DNA of 64,000 nucleotides, taken from contig NC_092579.1 of NCBI RefSeq assembly GCF_037975245.1, positions 5,457,001 through 5,521,000 on the forward strand. Reading direction: 5' to 3'. The DNA comes from Apostichopus japonicus (lineage: Eukaryota; Echinodermata; Holothuroidea; Aspidochirotida; Stichopodidae). The notes under the pieces were generated by a model. The model saw nothing but the letters and a program-made list of their open reading frames with translations. It had not been told where the DNA came from and ran no database searches. A program made the translations under genes and the position numbers. Positions 8,938-22,700 of this stretch are shown piece by piece (the first letter of the stretch is position 1; each line of letters starts with the position of its first letter).

Positions 8938-11900
8938 GTAAGATTCACTATTGTTTTCTTGTTTGTAAAAGATTCAAATGTGTTTATACCAGGCGTGTAT
9001 ACATGACAGTTTAAGAAAATTATTGATTATTTGTTTACTTTACATTCATCTATATACAAGCAATGTAGTATATGTAAACTTCTGAAATGGAGGAAAGAGT
9101 TCAGTGGCGAAGGTGGGGTAGGGGTGGGGTGGGCGTGGTAAAAAAAATCCTAAGGGTGGTAGGACATCACGGTGTCGTTGAATTGAAAAGGTAAAGGACC
9201 AAGTCATCTCAAATCGCCAATAAAATGGATCCTTTCTGCATTCTATGCCACGAATTCCATTATTTCCATTATTTTCAACGATATAGGACCTTTCGATTGA
9301 TTAGTTTAATTTATCAGCAAAATGGCACTTCTTGATAACACTTTTCCTAAATGTCTCAACGAAAGGACACTTTTTAAATAACAAAGAATGACAAAGAACG
9401 GAACTTGTCAAAAATTGGCACTTCTAATCTATGAAACGGGGCACTTCTTAACGTTTCTGTTACAAAACAGGAGGAACTTGTATCCTCGGATTCCCCGCAT
9501 CGGGTCAATCGCCCATGGATATAACACAAATGGTTATGTCAAAGCTTAGCCTGGTAGACATAAAGGGTTACTTTAAATACAAAATTAACTTAATGTTTTG
9601 TAGACTGTTAAAATACTCTGCTATCAGCCCATGTTGGGTGTCTACAACAATTTTCATTTAAAGAAATGGTCCTTTATACAAATGAGGTTCATAACTTTGA
9701 AGTGACTGGACCGTATTTAGTCTCAACAAATACCATTAGGTCAGTTTCTCTGATACAACACAAGATTCACTGTGAAGACTTTTATGGCCTCCAATGCCAT
9801 ATGTTAAGATGCATCGAAATTCTTCACGTAAAAAAGGTGTTAAAGGTCATCCAAGGATGTGTTTTGCTTTTAGGGTGATAAAAGAACGTGTTTTGGTGGA
9901 GTTATTGGAATTTCTAAGCAATGGATTAACATTAAGACTTAGGATTGCACTGAGGCGCCGATGCCTCGATCTCTGGACCCTTAAGAGCATTCCAGAGTTT
10001 AAGCATATTTTGAAGGTAAGTATAAGGTAAGAAGGTAAATATAGGTGGAAATCATTATTACTAGCAGTCAAATTTGTCCTTTTTTCTCTTGGACTTAATA
10101 TGTCAAAGAACTCAAGACCAAATTTCTGTCTGAAGTCACCCCGTGAAAACTTTAGACCAAAGTTGGCTTTCTTGAATAGCGCCACCATTTAATGATCACT
10201 GGAGCCTTTCACCAAGTTAGCTTTCTTGAATGGCTCCACCACTTTTACACAACTTGTGGGCATCCCTCTCTCCTCTTTTGGCGCTAAATGCAAATGTATT
10301 ATAATGCACTGCATGCGTGTTGTCGACAAACACAAGTTGTATCAGAAAGTTAAATCGATACCGTACATACATATGATAACGACGAATATTGAACAAAAAT
10401 GAATGTGTTCAAGCAAATTAAATATAGCCTATGCAATTTCATCAATTTGACTGAAACTGCTTATTAACAATTAAGGCATATAGTCGGTGTTAATTGTAAT
10501 ATGTGAGAGAAATTTTTGGAAAAATATTTTCATATCCGTAAAACACACAGTAATTAATTGGAAATGTTTTTCGACATTCTGACCTTTATTTAGACAGTTT
10601 TAATAGGATACTTTAATATGAACAAATTTTATTCGGTCGATTTTCCAGTTTCTAGCACTTTATATCCCGTTTGCTATATAAAATTTCACGAAGCCATATG
10701 TATTTTCTTCACGTTAATGCGCGGGAAAGTTCTTCTTAATGGGAAACCATTGTAAGTCGTGGGTCTATAGGCCAGTATCACGATAATTCCTAATTATTAG
10801 GCCTTCAACGTCTCGTTTCTTTTATCTTCGAGACTACTTTGTCGATTAATATGCTCTGGACATCTGCCAATGTGGTCACGACTTTGTAATTCCATACATA
10901 GATCAATAACAATTCAGTACCGTTTGCAAGACCTAGGCTACTACGCAGTCTGGGGGTTGTACATCATTCCTTCGAGGCTTCGACCAAACGTCACTCTAAA
11001 TTCTTCGTTACCATGGATACAACCTTCCAACCTTGACCTAACTTTTCACTTTTTGCCTTCCACACACACAGAGTGTATACAACGATACCACGATTCACTG
11101 TACAAGATGGTTACAATGTGTCGGTGATTGACGTGCTAGATACAGGCCGTTTGGCTGTCGCTGGATATAATGACAAGACAAACTGCAGCTTTATCGATCT
11201 GTTTATGTTAAAATTTGATCCTGATTCTCAAGAAAAACCGTTATTATTGACGTCAGAACCGTATTATTCTGAGGAATTTACCGAGTTTGGTTCATCATGG
11301 CGGACTGTTTGTTTACTGGATGATGGTCTGTTTTTAACGTGCTGTAAAGATACGATAGCATTGTACGATAGTAGTAGTAATGGCGGTATGGTCAAGCAAG
11401 GGAAGTTTAACGGTGAAGCCTGGTGTATGACAACCAGAGATGGGTTAGTCTATGTCGGTTTATATTCCTATAAGGTGATTGTCTTAGATGCGAGAGAATT
11501 GAGAATAAAGAAGACAATCACCTTAACAGGATTAGAAGGAGATGACTGTCCTGATGATATAACAGTTAGTAATAATAAACTGTTTATCTGTACAGTCTGT
11601 GATAGGAGAGCTTACATGTTTAATAGTGAGGGAGAAATAGAACAGGAATATACAAACACACAGTACAGAGATGCACGTAGTATAACAGTCAGTGAAGAGA
11701 AAGGATTAATATTTATATTATGGATGGGTGGTGGTATGAGTAGTCAAGTTGTTGTTTACTCTCTATCTGGGGGTCATTCTTCCATCTCAGGGGGTCATTC
11801 TTCCATCTCTGGGGGTCATATCTTGGCTTCTTTTAAAGTTCCTGATAATTCCTGCAGAATCAGGATCAATAATAACATAAACAGATTGTTTTTGGTGACC

Positions 11901-14900
11901 CAGGCAACTGGAGAAGTATATGAATATCACACAGTAAGTACTAATAGTAATACAGGATATATAGGCCTACGGTAAAAATTAGGACTTTTTATCACTTTTG
12001 TTCAAATAGTCCTTTGAATGAAGATCAACAAATTTGGTTTCATTCTATGCGAACAAGTGAGGAGAAGACACTCGTAGAAGTTTAGAGATCTATTTTGCAA
12101 AATTTAAAGAAAAATAAGGACACTTTTTTCCTTGGGATATGTTGGTTTTGGTAAGGTTGTCATGGAAGTGATTTGGTCTGTCAATGTTAAAGTAAAATTG
12201 GTTTCCTTATTTTCTCAGTCTTCGCGCTTCAAATGTAGACAATATTGTTTCTAGTGAATGCGGAATTTTAATAAGAGCACAACTATTACTAGTTTGTTCA
12301 GAAGGAGATCAAAATGGTGGAAAAGTAAGGGCAAAATTTTATGAAAAATTTAGGCCGTTGGATGCTTGTTGCACTTTCCAATATTAAAGCAACACACAAA
12401 CTTTTGAAAATATATCTTCTTATTTTCTGAGCTTACGAGCTGCTAATTTGTAGAAATTTGGTATTATTGAATGCGGAATTTTATTAAGAACACAACTATT
12501 ACTTGTTTGTTAAGAGGGAGATCAAAATGGAGGAAAAGTAAGAACAAAATTTTATGAAAAAATTAGGCAATTGGTAGCTTGTAGCACTTTCCAATATTAG
12601 AGCAGCACACAAAATTTGGAAAATATTTCTTCTTATTTTCTGAGCTTACAAGCTGCTAATTTCTACAAATTTGGTATCAGTGAATGCGGAATTTTATTAA
12701 GAACACAACTATTACTTGTTTGTTAAGAGGGAGATCAAAATGGTGGAAAATTTAGAGCAATTTTTTTTACAATAAATAGGCTATTGGTAGCTTGTAGCAC
12801 TTTCCAATATTAAAGCAACACACAAACTTTTCAAAATATATCTTCTTATTTTCTGAGCTTACGAGCTGCTAATTTATAGAAATTTGGTATTATTGTATGC
12901 GGAATTTTATTAAGAACACAACTATTACTTGTTTGTTAAGAGGGAGATCAAAATGGAGGAAAAGTTAGAACAAAATTTTATGAAAAAATTAGGCAATTGG
13001 TAGCTTGTAGCACTTTCCAATATTAGAGCAGTACACAAAATTTGAAAATATTTCTTCTTATTTTCTGAGCTTACAAGCTGCTAATTTCTACAAATTTGGT
13101 ACTAGTGAATGCGGAATTTTATTAAGAACACAACTATTACTTGTTTGTTAAGAGGGAGATCAAAATGGTGGAAAATTTAGAGCAATTTTTTTTACAAAAA
13201 ATAGGCTATTGGTAGCTTGTAGCACTTTCCAATATTAGAGCAGCACACAAAATTTGGAAAATATTTCTTCTTATTTTCTGAGCTTACAAGCTGCTAATTT
13301 CTACAAATTTGGTATCAGTGAATGCGGAATTTTATTAAGAACACAACTATTACTTGTTTGTTCAGAGGGAGATCAAAATGGTGGAAAAGTAAGGACAAAT
13401 TTTTATGAAAAATTTAGGCCATTGGAAGCTTGTAGCACTTTCCAATATTAAAGCACCACACAAACTTTGGAAAATATTTCTTCTTATTTTCTGATCTTAC
13501 GAGCTGCTAATTTCTACAAATTTGGTATTAGTGAATGCAGAATTTCATTAAAAACACATCTATTACTTGTTTGTTCGGAGGGAGATCAAAATGGTGGAAA
13601 AGTAAGAGCAAATTGTTATGAAAAATTTTGGCCATTGGAAGCTTGTAGCACTTTCCAATATTAAAGCACCACACAAACTTTGGAAAATATTTCTTCTTAT
13701 TTTCTGATCTTACGAGCTGCTAACTTGGTACTAGTGGATGCGGAAGTTTATTAAGAACACAACTATTACTTGTTTGTTAAGAAGGAAAAGTAAGCACAAT
13801 ATTTTATGAAAAATTTAGGCCATTACAATCTTGTTGCACTTAAGTGCTGGAAAATATCAAATAAAAATAAGTGCTATTTTTTAGGCAATGATTTCTATTC
13901 TAGGTCAAAACTTTGCAAATTGATGCAAGATGAATGGTCCATAGCGTAAGCTCAGACTTAAAAAGTGTAGTTCCTTTATCATTAATATTGGCTGTCAAAG
14001 TCTGCTAAAATATTCAAATTTGACAAAAATCAATGCAAACTATTGTTAAGTACACAACAGGTGCAATTTTCCTTGCAATGAGGTAAAATTCAAGAAAAAT
14101 TTTGGGCAATATGTTTTATCTTATTTTAGGCCATAGTGATTAGTTTTGCACTAGTTAGTGCATCCATGTATAGCAAATGATGATACCTTGATTTGATCAC
14201 AGTATTTACAGGGGCGGATCCAGGATTTTGAGAAAGGGGGGGCCGACATCCCGATGGTAGCACTTTAGTGATCTGCGTCCTGGGGGAGGGGTCTAGGGGG
14301 AGGGCCCCCTCCCCCTTGGAAATTTTTGGTTAATTGTGAGTGCTTAGATGCAAAATGGTGAAACATTTCGCCAAAAACTAGAAAAACCAGAAACGTTGCA
14401 GACACGCTTTTTTGTGCACATATTTTTGCTCGATAGACACATATTTAAGAACGCTCAACAGTGCATGTACAATGGATACACTATTATTGTGTCGATTCGT
14501 TTTTTCTTTTGCGCGAAAATTATGACGCCAGATTCACCCCAAGAAAAGACATAAAACAAGATATGTTCAATGAGATAATTATACTTATTAATGAAATGGG
14601 GGTGTAGGCGGTTTTACACTATCTAACGCAACGTAGTCGCCAAGAACCTGAAGTATTTTTAAGGGAGGGCCTGATAATAAGCGGAAACGGATCACCGACC
14701 GAAAATATATCGGAATTTGTGGATTATTTCTTGCTTCCTATTCAGGGGCGTAGCGAAGGTTTTTTTGTGGGGGGGGGGTGTGTGGAGAATTTGATTTGCC
14801 GACGGATCTGGAAGTGGTGACTGAAATGGGGGAGGGGTCTAAGGGGAGGGGGTGTCCCCCTCCCCTTTGGAAAATTTTTAGTTTTGAAACGTCCTTAGAT

Positions 14901-17900
14901 GCAATCTGGTGCATATTGTAAGTCAAATTTGATTTGCCGACGGATCTGGAAGTGGTGACTGAAATGGGGAGGGGTCTAAGGGGAGGGGTGTCCCCTCCCC
15001 TTTGGAAAATTTTTAGTTTTGAAACGTCCTTTGATGCAATCTGGTGCATATTTTAAGTCAAATTTGATTTGCCGACGGATCTGGAAGTGGTGACTGAAAT
15101 GGGGGAGGGGTCTAAGGGGAGGGGTGTCCCCTCCCCTTTGGAAAATTTTTAGTTTTGAAACGTAATTAGATGCAATCTGGTGTATATTTTAAGTCAAATT
15201 TGATTTGCCGACGGATCTGGAAGTGGTGACTGAAATGGGGAGGGGTCTAAAAATTGGAAAAATTTTTAAAATATTAAAAATTGGAAAATTTTTAGTTTTG
15301 AAACGTCCTTTGATGCAATCTGGTGCATATTTTAAGTCAAATTTGGCACCGTAGAATTTCCATTTCGATATTATTTTTATGGCAGTCGGCAGAAGAAGAA
15401 TTAATTGGGACCAATTATCGAACTGTGTTTTCTCTTTCACCGATCGTTGAAATAGTGAAACTTCGTGATGAAAATGTTCAGAAAACTTTCCGGTAATGAG
15501 AAATAACAACATTCATTGATATACAAGCGAGAAACGTTAAAAATTGTGTACAATTCGTGAGCCGTGTCCTTAAGTTTTCCACGGAGAACGAATGACATCT
15601 GCGATGACGTCATTCTGAACAGAGGATAATAACAACACGTTGTCACACGATAGCGCGACTCATGGGCTACGGCCTATACGGAAGCCTTTAATTCCATTTC
15701 TTTCACTGAGTTGCCGGCGATTCTGGCACTCGTCTAGCTGAGCCTGGCTACAGTAGCTATACTGACGGCCGTGACATTATCAGTTATTTGCCGAGAGGTT
15801 TTTAACTTGCAGGCGTCGGGTGATTGGATTGGTGAATGAGTTTATCAGATGAAGAACTGGAAAATCGAAATAACCGATAAAGAAGCTCCCGTTCTCCTTT
15901 TCTCTATTCAGCTTTCCTTCTTTCTTCCCCTTCCGCTCTCTTCACCTTTTCTCCTTTTGCCGACAGACCCAAAATTTGCCGACAGCGACCAAATTATTAT
16001 ATATAATATAATAAATCAAAAAATAAAACCAAAATCTCAAAGGTTTACTTGTTAACTCAAGGTTTCATACTAACGAAGAATCAGCTGACTCTCAAGGTTC
16101 ACACGAAGCTCTTTTAGATGCTCTTATAGCTGCATTATGAGCCCATAAAAACTCGTGCACAGAAAATAGATGCATTTGGAGAACGAGACGCCCAGGCCGA
16201 ATATAAAATATTCAAAGGCTACTACTGATGAAGCTCCTATAAAGTTTGAGAGCAGAAACCGGTCTAGTTGGTCATAAGAACCTACACTAGTCTCTCCTAC
16301 TATTAACAGTACACTCAATTCACCTAATAGGTGCAATTATGCTTCACCACGAGGAGCATGCTATAAGTTCATGTTCCTTGGGCCCTCCCTTAAAAATACT
16401 TCAGGTTCTTGGCGACTACGTTGCGTTAGATAGTGTAAAACCGCCTACACCCCGTTTCATTCAGATAATTATGATATACTTGCTAACTGTGCATTGATTT
16501 TCCCTGACAGTAATAGTCAGCACTATAGTAGGATGGTGACTTCGAAGTTCGGCCACTTAAGACTTAAAACACCCCAAAACTAAATCTTCTGGTATAAATC
16601 ATTTGAAAATATACTTCATATGGTGGGAGAATTTTGTTATAGTACGATACACGGCCAAACTTTCTTTCCTGCAAACTGTTTTCACGTTGTTTTCCAAGAA
16701 GATTCTTCGTGATTGTGGAACTGGTATTTCTTGCTAGAGTATTGCGAAGTTCGGACGCGCAACCCACAGTGTGGCGCTGGTGATAAAATTGGTGGCGCAG
16801 TTGCTCTTTCAGTAATTATAACAGACTTCATAGATCTTCGTCATTTTGTTGACAAATTTGTAAGTAATTTCTTGCACACGGGTCATTTTGGAGAGAAAAT
16901 AACTGTAGCTTCGTACTTTTTGGTGAAATTTGGCTCTTCCTGTAGTTTTTCATGGTGAAATCGTGTATTTCTTAGGGGTGGCCGATCTTCGCAGTATGGC
17001 GAACTTCGCAATACTGACTATACTGGATATATATTAGGCTTTTCTTTCACCAAGTTATGCCTATTAGGAATTTAAAGTACTCCCACATAAAAAACGCAAC
17101 TGATTTCCAAAAAGGGGGGGCCGGGGCCGGGTCGGCCCCCCCCTGGATCCGCCCCTGATTTAAGTCTTGATAAAATGGTATGACACAAGGTTGCTTCTAC
17201 TGTATTTTGGGATGTAGGGGTGGTTTATTTTGGTCCAAAGTAGTAAAAAAGCAGAAAAAGAAGGGGAAAATGTGACCTTAGCCTTGTGGTACTATTTTCA
17301 CACTGTCAACATAGTAAAGGCTGCAAAATTTGCAAAGCCATTGAAATCATCTTCAGTACTTCTGAGGAGAATAAATTGTAGCTAAGCTCAGGCTCTACTT
17401 TAATAGGGATTGCATCAAGTCAGTTGACAGTCTTCTTGTCTCTTCAAATGGTTCATTTCACTGATGGCCTATGATTTCCATTATGAAGAATGCACAGTGT
17501 AATGTAGACTATGTAGTCCTTATAAGTAACAATAAGAAACAGATTTTGGATTAATTCCTGACAATGCTTATTAGGTACAATTTAGCTGTACTACACTCAT
17601 AATGTAGGTCATATGGGAATAAGCAGGAAAAATGAGGCAAAACATTAACTGTTTTCAAAATTATGTTGATTTCTATGTTTGAAAACTAAGAAAGTAATGT
17701 ATTATTGCAGTGTATTTCTGTCAAGTTTGTGACGGTAACGATTACAGACAACACTTTGTGTATAAAGTGATAATATGCAATATCCTGCTTAATTGTCTAA
17801 ATACCCAATACATCTATTAACTGTAGTGAAGATCCCCACTCATTAGCTGTCACCAAGCACACAGTGTAATGTATGCAATTGCTATGCACATGGATTTAAC

Positions 17901-19654
17901 ATGATCATTGCAGGGAGTTGTTATGGAACTCCCTGATCATTTGCTACCCATGCATGAGAATTTAGAAAGCATTACCAAATGTCAATCAGTGTAAGAACAG
18001 TGGTATTCCTGTAAAAGGCTTTTTTATACATGTCATTTGTCCACACCATATACTACTAAATAACCTCATTAAGTAACCCAGGAAACTTGGTTTAGCATGA
18101 TAGTTGATAACTGCACATAGTCTCAATAATTAAATGTTTCTCATGAATTTTTTGTGATGAAGCTGTGTATAGCTCATAGTGCAGTACTGTAGCTGCACTA
18201 TACGATTTAGTGTGTCCACCAATATTGAAAAGACTTCACAGTGCATATGGACTTTGATTCCGCATTTGAACTGCAGCACATGTGAAATAGCTGTGTTATT
18301 GACCGCCTACATTGCCCGAAGATCTACACTTCAAGTAGTTCTATGTCCATGATCACATTCCCACACAAACATGGGTTACAATGTAGTGTTTATTGGCCAA
18401 ATTTGGAGAATAAATTGTTAAGCCCATTAAACTATAATTTTAAGTTGGTGGCGTCATGAATCAATCTACAATAATCTGCCTAATACAGCTTAATGTATAG
18501 AATAATGTAGTATGTATAGTCTTAAAATCAATCAAACCAATTTCCCACTTTTAATACTTCTAATTTATCTGAAATAAATTTATAATACTGTAGTTGAAGG
18601 AACTCAGGTAAATCACAGCCACATTATTCACACCTTCATATTAAAATAAATCCCTCCCTTTGAATGTGTGCTGTTTCAATGCCTCAATCTATGTTATAAT
18701 CTGCTACCACCAGTATATTTATTTGATTTTCTTGACATTGTCTTTTTGTTATAGAGTGACATCCTTAGTTTTGGTAACCTCCTGATGTGCTCAGAGTCAA
18801 TGATTGGCAAAAAAGACTGTCAGAAGCTACTTGACTACCTTAAGGTTCCAGCTAAGGAATCAAACGACATTATTGAGAGTGATGCACCCTTTTCATCTCT
18901 TGTCCACCATCTCAGAGAGGCAGGGAAGGTTTCTTTTGAAGACATCCACCATTTAATGACAGCATGCTCTGACAAAGGACTGAGTAAATTAGTGGCAGTA
19001 TTGGCTGTCTACCAACAAGCTCAAGGTATGTTTATATCAGCGAGCATAGCAAGTTAAATATATATGTTTTGAATTGCAAAACAATGCAATGTGTTGCCCA
19101 CAAAATAAATAACTGCAATTGGAGGTAATATACCATATTAACTTAAGTTAATTAACCCATGGTTGATAGAAGAAGTACCCTCCATTAATACCATTTGAAT
19201 AATATAATCTGATAAATAAGTAGGCAAGAAAATATATTTCATTCAATGTCAAGGGCTTGCATTAAAGTCAAATATTTGCATAAGTCTGTAACTTAGCCTT
19301 GATGTGTTGGAGGATCATTGAAGGGGCTTGACTTTGTTCAATTGCTCAGAAGCAGGGCAAAAATCAACGCCAAAGAAAGTGAAAGATTTGCATGGTCACC
19401 TCATATACAGTAACATGCTAATGTTGGACCAAAACTTGGTGCAAGTTTGTCACAATATTTTCCTGGAAGTTTTTACTGCATAAATTATTAAGATATATTG
19501 AGCTATGTTTGTTAACATAACTAATTCTCATGGGTGGAAGACTTGCATAAGTCTTGTAAATTATGGGATATACTCAATCAAAGGTTTCATTTGAGATAAG
19601 TGCAGACAAGATTGGTAAAATTTTGTTATTTCCTTTCCATTTGAAATTTTGTAA

Positions 19655-19708
<54 letters not shown>

Positions 19709-19710
19709 GC

Positions 19711-19768
<58 letters not shown>

Positions 19769-22700
19769 TAGTGGTCCATACTGATAATATAAAAGATAAA
19801 CAAGCGAATATTTTTAACAACGACATACTGCTATATTTCGGAGTGGTCACCACTCCATCGTCAGGCAAAAGTACAAGATCAATTAAATACAAGGGTTTAT
19901 ATACATCCAAGGACGCCAATAGTGATAAGCATGAGTGATTTTTAAACTAGGAAGAAACTTGGAAACTTTTAAACTTAGAACAACCAGCAAAAAAAAATTT
20001 TTTAGTGAATATTTTTAACTTAGGGATGAATAGAACAACCAGCAATAAAAAGTAAGTAGGGATTAGAATAGCTCCAACCCGTAGCTCGCTACATTTCTAT
20101 TTAGGTCAGCATTTAAGTCTTTTATTAGGAGACTCTCTTTAATCTTCCTCCTGAACCACTGGGGTTCATTACCAATAGTGGCACAATGGTCAACAAAAGT
20201 GGGCAGATGATGTTTATGCGCAGTACAATGAAGGTTAATAGCGCCTTTCTGACCACCAAAGGAGCTCATTAGATGTTCGTTGAACCTATCCTTAAGCCGT
20301 CTATTAGTTTCTCCGACATAAAAGGAATCACAGTCTGGACAGTTAATCCTATAAACAACATTGTTGGCATAATCTAACTTATAAGCATCCTTAAAATTGA
20401 ACAGAGCAGAGATTTTCTTTTGCAGAAAAATTATTTTGATATGTATATTGTCATTACACAACCCCTTAATGTAACTACCTAAACTCTTAGCGAGTTTATC
20501 ACTGCTAGGGCCACAATATGGTAATTTAACATAAACAGTATTAACTTGGGTCTCCCCATGATCTAATTTAATTACAGGACCCATGCCCAGTTGTTTTCTT
20601 AATTTATAAGTATAGTTTTCCATTTCGTGCAATAACTTCCTAGGGTAACCATTAAAAGTCAAAATACGTCTAATAAATTGCAATTCATGAACGAACAAGG
20701 TATCCGACGAACATAATCTACGTGCACGTTCATGTAAAGCCTTAATAACCGCAATTTTATACTTTTTGGGACACCAGGATTTCCAATTAATGAACAACCC
20801 TGTAAAAGTTTTCTTACGGAAAACTGAAGTGGCGATAGTGTCAGTACCGCTGGAGCCAACCATTCTGAAAATATCTTTATCGAGAAAAGCACATTTACCC
20901 CCGCATTCCATTTCATAAGTAAATTGAATAGATTTATGAAAAGAGTTCAATACATGTAGAAAATCATCCACATAGTCTGCTGAAATAACTACAAAAATGT
21001 CATCCACATATCTTCTATAAAAGTTAAGTTTAGGACAAATTTGGATCAATTTCTCTTCAAGGTGGCACATAAACAAGTTGGCTAAACAGACACTCAAGGA
21101 AGAGCCCATGGCACACCCATCAATTTGCTCATACATAGAATTGTTAAAAATAAAGTGGGAAGTAGCTGCTTTAAGCAATAATTTCTTAAGATCAACACGT
21201 TTAATTGTACAAACAATGCGTTTTTATATATATATGTAATTCAGAATAACATCAATTGTATACTCAATAGGAACATTAGTGAATAAAGAAATTACATCAA
21301 AACTAGCCATTAAAGAGTTATGGTTCAGAGAAAGATTCTGAATGTCCGAACAAAAACTGAACGAATCCTTGGCAGTCAATTCATTGGTTGTAAAACTGTT
21401 TAACAGCTCCGAAAGGAAAGAAGCCAACTGTTCATGAACTGTACCAATACAACTTACAATAGGCCTCATGGGGATGTCATCTTTATGAATCTTGGGGGTA
21501 CCATAAAGCCGGCCTGGTTTACTTCCTGAGGCGTATGTTCTCTGATACTCATCTTTGGTAATTTGGCCTTGTTTCAGGAGTCTGCGTAGTAGGTTGTTTA
21601 AGGATGCTTCCTTCTTTACGGTGGGGTCATGATCAAGTTTACGAAACTTAGAATCATCGTTCAAAATAGGTTCCATCTTTGTGTTGTAGTCCAACCTATC
21701 CATCAAGACGACAGCATTCCCCTTATCCGGTTTCAAGATAATAATGTCCGATTTTTGTTGCAGTCTCTTGAGAATGTTAATATGAAAATTATAATCTGGT
21801 TTATCCCTTCTAGCAGCCGCGAAACAGAAACGACGCAGTCTATGTTTAAGTCCATCAATGAGTGAATTTTGGGATGGTAAACCACCGAGTTTTTTAAGAT
21901 TACGGTACAAGTCTTCGAATGAAACTATCCAGTCTGAATGCTGCGACTAAATCATCACATATGCACACGGAACTGGACTCGAGTAACGTCATTAAAAACT
22001 TTAGCTCATTAGAGCTCACGTCTGAGGAGAAAGAAGCATTGAAAATTGGCCTATCCACATCTATTCCGTTCACTCCTAATCTAGTGGATGTGAAAGTTTC
22101 ATTCGAAGACTTGTACCGTAATCTTAAAAAACTCGGTGGTTTACCATCCCAAAATTCACTCATTGATGGACTTAAACATAGACTGCGTCGTTTCTGTTTC
22201 GCGGCTGCTAGAAGGGATAAACCAGATTATAATTTTCATATTAACATTCTCAAGAGACTGCAACAAAAAATCGGACATTATTATCTTGAAACCGGATAAG
22301 GGGAATGCTGTCGTCTTGATGGATAGGTTGGACTACAACACAAAGATGGAACATATTTTGAACGATGATTCTAAGTTTCGTAAACTTGATCATGACCCCA
22401 CCGTAAAGAAGGAAGTATCCTTAAACAACCTACTACGCAGACTCCTGAAACAAGGCCAAATTACCAAAGATGAGTATCAGAGAACATACGCCTCAGGAAG
22501 TAAACCAGGCCGGCTTTATGGTACCCCCAAGATTCATAAAGATGACATCCCCATGAGGCCTATTGTAAGTTGTATTGGTACAGTTCATGAACAGTTGGCT
22601 TCTTTCCTTTCGGAGCTGTTAAACAGTTTTACAACCAATGAATTGACTGCCAAGGATTCGTTCAGTTTTTGTTCGGACATTCAGAATCTTTCTCTGAACC

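Larger units (their letters stand above)
14209..17157. mobile_element. hAT-like element with nested insertion, 5-bp flanking repeat
   Basis: The left end CAGGGGCGGATCCAGG and right end CCTGGATCCGCCCCTG are a perfect 16-bp inverted repeat. The flanks share only ATTTA (14204-14208 and 17158-17162), a 5-bp duplication rather than the 8 bp seen at the other elements. A second, long inverted repeat lies inside: 14581-14668 matches 16384-16470 in reverse (core TTACACTATCTAACGCAACG). No transposase frame. A second element starting at 14743 is nested within it. Confidence 0.75.

Noticed and set aside
9102-9150. hAT element starting CAGTGGCGAAGG
   Set aside because: No matching right end and no repeat of the flanking 8-mer within the intron; kept only as a remark on the intron.
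10870-11127. Frame of 85 codons before the propeller exon
   Set aside because: It overlaps the acceptor and the propeller exon in another frame and has no family character.
13254-13664. Two similar 65-residue frames
   Set aside because: They are single units of the 213-bp satellite, with no start context or family.
19561-19919. Frames of alternating Y and I near 19.7 kb, 24.2 kb and 60.6 kb
   Set aside because: They lie on TA microsatellites.
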